Of a stretch of DNA of 20,647 nucleotides, positions 16,750-20,647 are shown piece after piece. The notes beneath the pieces were generated by a model that was not told the origin of the DNA, did no database searches, and was given only the letters and a program-made list of their open reading frames with translations. Origin of the DNA: JAJDGF01 sp031549325 (lineage in GTDB: Bacteria > Bacillota > Clostridia > Christensenellales > Aristaeellaceae); assembly GCA_031549325.1 (NCBI GenBank), contig JAVBQA010000036.1, positions 1-20,647 of the forward strand, read 5' to 3'. The position numbers were made by a program, and so were the translations under genes. Each line of letters opens with the position of its first letter. Positions within the stretch are counted from its first letter, which is position 1.

Positions 16750-16758
16750 ATTTTATCA
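16750..16758 (-). promoter_or_regulatory. possible extended -10 promoter of the CNNM gene
   Basis: On the minus strand TGATAAAAT (16758-16750) is an extended -10 (TGnTAAAAT) without a recognisable -35. It would start transcription near 16743, about 60 bases before the ATG. Confidence 0.25.
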
Positions 16759-16789
16759 TAATTCGCGGGAAATGGGTAGTGGTTTTTGC

Positions 16790-16818
16790 TTGCGCAATGC
16801 GTAAAAGCAGATTATAAT
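16790..16818 (+). promoter_or_regulatory. promoter of the hybrid sensor kinase
   Basis: TTGCGC at 16790-16795, a 17-base spacer, and a perfect TATAAT at 16813-16818. Transcription is expected near 16825, about 60 bases before the kinase start. Confidence 0.65.
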
Positions 16819-16819
16819 G

Positions 16820-16837
16820 TAATAAATTGGTTTATTA
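16820..16837. repeat. palindrome at the kinase transcription start
   Basis: TAATAAA (16820-16826), loop TTGG, TTTATTA (16831-16837): a perfect 7-bp inverted repeat directly overlapping the predicted start. It could be an operator or a 5' hairpin; no regulator is identified. Confidence 0.3.
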
Positions 16838-16885
16838 TGCAAAAATCACCACATTCCGAAGCGGATACTAAGGATGGTTGAGCCC

Positions 16886-19800
16886 ATGAAAAAAATCAAA
16901 GGCTGGTGTCGCGCGCTTGCAAACTGGCTGACAAACAAGCTGGGATTCGGCATGCGCGCCAAGCTGATCTCCGTCTTTCTGCTCGTCAAGGTCATCCCCA
17001 TTCTCATCATCACCATCATGGCCTGGCACCAGTTTATCGTGCTGGGCGATTTGTTGCGCGACATCGCCGTCACCGACTCGTCCGAGGCTTTGAATGCCAG
17101 CGCGGTAGAGAACATCGAGCGCATGACCACCGACACAGCCGACCGGGTGGCCAAATTCCTGTACGCCCGGGACAGCGACCTTATGTACCTGGCGTCCATT
17201 GCGCCCAGCGACGAGGCTTACAAGGCCTTTTCAGACGTCAAAACCGGCCCGCTGATCCAGCGGGGTTCGTGGGCGCTGCGCGACACGCAGGGCGGTGAGC
17301 GCTGGGTGGAGCACAACGCGCCGGAATCCGTACCGGGCGGCGCCTCCTCCAACGCGGAAAACAACGACCGGAACGGCTGGAGCGCGCGCGGCCCGGAGCA
17401 GTTTCGGTATCGCGACGTGCCGCTGTACGACGAAATCAGCTACATCGACCTGACCGGTCAGGAGGTTTACAAATACGTATCGCCCAACTCGCCCAAGACC
17501 CACTATCCCATGAGCGGCCGGAAGAGGAACATCTCCGCCCGTGAAAACACCTACGTCCGGGCCGAAACCTATTGGGCGGAGCTGAAGAACCTCAAGCCGG
17601 GCGAGATTTACGTGTCGGATGTGACGGGCGCCTACGTGGGTAGCAATTACATCGGTATGTACGTGCCCACGGCGCTGGCGAAAGCCTCCCAAGACCGCGG
17701 CTATGACATCCTCTACGACCCGACGAAGCAGGCCTACGCCGGCGAGGAAAACCCGGACGGTCAGCGGTTTGAGGGCATTGTGCGCTGGGCCACGCCGGTC
17801 GCCGGCGCGGACGGTCAGGCGGTGGGTTACGTCAGCTTCGCGCTAAACCACGACCACATCATGGAGTTCGTGGATCACCAAACCCCCATGAACGAGCGCT
17901 ACTCCGAGCTGCCCTCGGCGTTTGAAGGCAATTACGCCTTCATCTGGGACTATAAGTGCAGAAACATCTGCCATCCGCGGCACCACTCCATCGTGGGTTT
18001 CGACCCGGAAACCGGCGAGCCTCAAATTCCGTGGCTGGAGAGCTCGATCTACGACGGCTGGCGGCAAAGCGGCATCGAAAAGTGGACCGACTACGTGAAG
18101 GGCATCCCATTGTTTGACACGCAGTCGCGCGACAAGAAGCCCGCGCTCGCGCTGACGGCGGCGGGCCTGGTGGGCCTGGACGGGCGCTACCTGAACAACG
18201 CGCCCCAGTGCACCGGCTGGATGGATCTGACCGAGAACGGCGGTTCGGGCTCGTTCTACATCCTGTGGAGCGGTCTGTACAAGCTGACCACGGCGGCCGC
18301 CATCCCCTACTACACCGGCCGCTACGCGCCGTCCGAGGCAAACAACTTCTCGAAGCGCGGCTTCGGCATCGTGACGATCGGCGCGGGCCTGGACGACTTC
18401 ACCCGCCCGGCCACGCAGACCGAGGTCAAGCTGCAAACGGCGATCACGGACAACCTGCGGGACACGTTTGCCCGGCTGATCCTGACCACGCTGCTGCTGA
18501 TCGTGCTGGTGGTGCTGATCGCGATCTGGATGGCCTCCTCCATCACCGGCAACATCACCCGGCTGATCAAAGGCATCTCGCGCTTCCGCGCGGGCGAGCG
18601 TCAGTTCCGCTTCCGCGCCAAGCAGCGCGACGAGTTCGGCACGCTGGCCGACAGCTTCGACGACATGGCCGACAGCATCGTAGACAGCGTGAAGGGCCCG
18701 CTGTCCATCACCGACATGAACGAGCGCATCATCTACATGAACGACGCCGGACTCGCGCTGTGCAAAATGACGCTGCAGCAGATCGTGGGCGCCAGCTACG
18801 CCGAGAGCAGCGTGTATCCGGTGGACTCCAAATACTATCCGATCAAGGCGCTGCGGGAGGGTCGCGAGGCGGAAATCTATTTCGAAGCCACAAGTGGCCG
18901 CTACCTGCGCGGCTCGGCCAGCTACCTGTTAAACAAGGATTGCCAGCGGATTGGTTACATCATTGTGAGCTCGGACGTGACCGAGATGGTGCTGAAACAG
19001 CAGCGCATCGAGGAACAGCGCACCCTGCTGGACCAGATCTTCTCGGCCTCGCCCGACCTGATCTGGTACAAGGATCCGAAGGGCGTCTATCTGGCGGTCA
19101 ACCCGCGCTTTGCGTCCATCGTCAACCAGCCGATCGAAGCGTTCCTCGGCAAAACCGCCCAGGACATGCTGCCCGCCGCGCTGGCGGAGCGCTTTGTGGC
19201 CAGCGACCAGGCCGCCATCGCGCAGGGTGCGCCGCAGTATACCTCCGACAAGATCACGTTTGCCGACGGCCACGAGGAGATTTTGGACTCGGTGCGCACG
19301 CCCATCCATGACCAGAGCGGACAGTTCGTGGGCCTGCTGAACTTCGCGCGCAACGTGGACACGCGCGTGCGCGCGGAGAGCGAGCTGCGGCAAACCCAGC
19401 TGGAGCTGGAGCGGGCGGTCAGCGACGCCAACCGCGCCAACGAGGCCAAGGGCGAGTTCCTGGCGCGCATGAGCCACGAGATCAGAACCCCCATGAACGC
19501 CATCATCGGGCTGACGAACATCGTTCAGCGCAAGCTGGGCGGCGTGCTGGACGGCGAGCTCTCCGAGGTGAAGGACCATGTGCGCCAGATCGAGGTGTCC
19601 AGCCAGCACCTGCTGGGCCTGCTGAACGACATCCTGGACATTTCAAAGATCGAAGCGGGGAAGATCGAGCTGACGGAAGAAGTGATGGAACTGCCCAAAC
19701 TGCTGCAGACGGTGGCGAGCATCATTCAGCCGCGCTGCGACGAGAAAAACATCTCGTTCGTGACCAGGTTCGAGTCCATGGTGCCGGGAAGCTTCCTGGG

Positions 19801-20602
19801 GGATTCGCTGCGGCTGCGGCAGGTGCTGATCAACCTGCTCGGCAACGCGGTGAAGTTCACGCCGGAGCTGGGGCAGATCGATTTCGCGGTGGCGCGAAAA
19901 GCGCGCAAAGACGGCAAGTCGCTGATTGAGTTCTCGGTAAAGGACAACGGCATCGGCATCAACCAGGATACGCTGGCCACCATCTTTCAGCCGTTCGAGC
20001 AGGCCAACAACCGGATTTCGCGCCAGTACGGCGGCACTGGGCTGGGCCTCTCGATCAGCCGCCGCATCGTGCAGCTGTTCGGCGGAGACATCGAGGTTGT
20101 CAGCAAGCCCGGCGCGGGCAGCGAGTTCAGGTTCGCGCTCTGGCTTTTGGAGGTGCAGGCAGACGCACCCGACACCGGCGTGAATGTGGGCGACGCCACC
20201 GGCAAGTTCAGGAACAGCCGCGTGTTGCTGGTGGACGACGTGGACATCAACCGAATGATCGTCGCCTCGCTGCTGGAGAGCACCGGTATTCAGATCGACG
20301 AGGCGGCCGACGGCTTGGAGGCGCTGGAAAAATTCCAGGCGTCGCCCGAGGGCGGGTACGATATCATTCTGATGGACGTGCAGATGCCGAACATGGACGG
20401 CTACGAGGCCACGCGGGCGATACGGGCACTCCCGCGCGCGGATGCCCAGACCGTGCCCGTGGTGGCGCTGACGGCGAACGCGTTCAAAGAGGACATCGAC
20501 GAGGCGCTGGGCAGCGGCATGAACGCGCACCTGACCAAGCCGGTGGATATGGACAAACTGGTGGAGCTCCTCTTCCGGTATATAAGACCGAGCGCAATGT
20601 AG
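16886..20602 (+). CDS. hybrid sensor histidine kinase with receiver domain
   Basis: A 1238-residue membrane sensor that should phosphorylate itself and pass phosphate to its own receiver. Parts: TM1 about 26-46, a large outer region about 47-530 (aromatic-rich, with Cache-like strands such as GEIYVSDVTGAYVGSNYIGM), TM2 about 531-553, HAMP about 553-605 (SITGNITRLIKGISRFRAGE), PAS 1 about 605-705, PAS 2 about 715-830 (PDLIWYKDPKGVYLAVNPRF), a coiled coil, HisKA with H864 in MSHEIRTPMN, HATPase_c (NAVKFTP, DNGIGI, GGTGLGLSI), and a receiver from about 1111 with D1164 in LMDVQMPNMDG and the KP lysine near the end. All catalytic residues are present. No output domain or cognate regulator lies in the window. 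The ATG at 16886 is preferred over one at 16874, where the AAGG is directly adjacent to the start. Confidence 0.92.
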   Translation: MKKIKGWCRALANWLTNKLGFGMRAKLISVFLLVKVIPILIITIMAWHQFIVLGDLLRDIAVTDSSEALNASAVENIERMTTDTADRVAKFLYARDSDLMYLASIAPSDEAYKAFSDVKTGPLIQRGSWALRDTQGGERWVEHNAPESVPGGASSNAENNDRNGWSARGPEQFRYRDVPLYDEISYIDLTGQEVYKYVSPNSPKTHYPMSGRKRNISARENTYVRAETYWAELKNLKPGEIYVSDVTGAYVGSNYIGMYVPTALAKASQDRGYDILYDPTKQAYAGEENPDGQRFEGIVRWATPVAGADGQAVGYVSFALNHDHIMEFVDHQTPMNERYSELPSAFEGNYAFIWDYKCRNICHPRHHSIVGFDPETGEPQIPWLESSIYDGWRQSGIEKWTDYVKGIPLFDTQSRDKKPALALTAAGLVGLDGRYLNNAPQCTGWMDLTENGGSGSFYILWSGLYKLTTAAAIPYYTGRYAPSEANNFSKRGFGIVTIGAGLDDFTRPATQTEVKLQTAITDNLRDTFARLILTTLLLIVLVVLIAIWMASSITGNITRLIKGISRFRAGERQFRFRAKQRDEFGTLADSFDDMADSIVDSVKGPLSITDMNERIIYMNDAGLALCKMTLQQIVGASYAESSVYPVDSKYYPIKALREGREAEIYFEATSGRYLRGSASYLLNKDCQRIGYIIVSSDVTEMVLKQQRIEEQRTLLDQIFSASPDLIWYKDPKGVYLAVNPRFASIVNQPIEAFLGKTAQDMLPAALAERFVASDQAAIAQGAPQYTSDKITFADGHEEILDSVRTPIHDQSGQFVGLLNFARNVDTRVRAESELRQTQLELERAVSDANRANEAKGEFLARMSHEIRTPMNAIIGLTNIVQRKLGGVLDGELSEVKDHVRQIEVSSQHLLGLLNDILDISKIEAGKIELTEEVMELPKLLQTVASIIQPRCDEKNISFVTRFESMVPGSFLGDSLRLRQVLINLLGNAVKFTPELGQIDFAVARKARKDGKSLIEFSVKDNGIGINQDTLATIFQPFEQANNRISRQYGGTGLGLSISRRIVQLFGGDIEVVSKPGAGSEFRFALWLLEVQADAPDTGVNVGDATGKFRNSRVLLVDDVDINRMIVASLLESTGIQIDEAADGLEALEKFQASPEGGYDIILMDVQMPNMDGYEATRAIRALPRADAQTVPVVALTANAFKEDIDEALGSGMNAHLTKPVDMDKLVELLFRYIRPSAM

Positions 20603-20617
20603 GCGCAAGTGGGGATT

Positions 20618-20640
20618 CCAAAGGGCATCATGCCCTTTGG
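20618..20640. repeat. palindromic hairpin after the kinase gene
   Basis: CCAAAGGGCA (20618-20627) and TGCCCTTTGG (20631-20640) form a perfect 10-bp stem with a TCA loop, 16 bases after the kinase stop. It could be a terminator, but the T tract, if any, lies beyond the window. The motif resembles short interspersed palindromes in some Clostridia as I recall them. Confidence 0.5.
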
Positions 20641-20647
20641 CAGGGTT

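Overview
The window looks like a piece of a Gram-positive, GC-rich chromosome from the Clostridia, probably an uncultured gut-type lineage. The grounds are strong AGGAGG-type ribosome sites, GTG starts, sigma-A-like promoters with 17-bp spacers, DUF4349, CNNM/CorC, SH3-VanX and cupin families common in Firmicutes, and an Opp-type ABC operon. No genus can be fixed from sequence reading alone.

Left edge (1-960): a mosaic of gene debris. There is the C-terminal tail of a large serine recombinase (minus), a C-terminal piece of what may be a DUF4179-like anti-sigma protein (plus), and an ambiguous minus-strand open stretch. Next come a GNAT acetyltransferase (963-1454, plus) and, ending on the adjacent base, a membrane-anchored SH3-VanX-type D-Ala-D-Ala peptidase (1455-2624, minus).

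Centre (2813-13310): the most interesting block, a predicted oligosaccharide-use locus. An AraC/cupin regulator (GTG start at 2900, clear promoter) is followed by a bidirectional terminator. A GH172 (DUF2961) glycosidase on the minus strand is divergent from a six-gene plus-strand operon: family-5 solute-binding protein, two Opp-type permeases, two Opp-type ATPases, an exported two-domain thioredoxin-like protein, and a second GH172. Both GH172 proteins lack signal peptides, so the inferred flow is capture and import of an oligosaccharide (fructose- or arabinose-type linkages are the known GH172 substrates), then cleavage in the cytoplasm. The divergent intergenic region carries two well-formed promoters and AT-rich inverted repeats that could be operators. 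A 16-bp perfect hairpin separates the binding-protein gene from the rest of the operon, a usual way to keep binding protein in excess.

Right part (13310-20647): a cupin with ten cysteines in its first 41 residues; a minus-strand pair of a CNNM/CorC-type membrane protein and a DUF4349 membrane protein, with a terminator; and, divergent from these, a 1238-residue hybrid sensor kinase (large outer sensor domain, HAMP, two PAS, HisKA, HATPase, receiver) with its own promoter. The window ends in a palindromic hairpin.

No rRNA, tRNA, CRISPR array or intact mobile element was seen. The serine recombinase tail is the only mobile-element trace.
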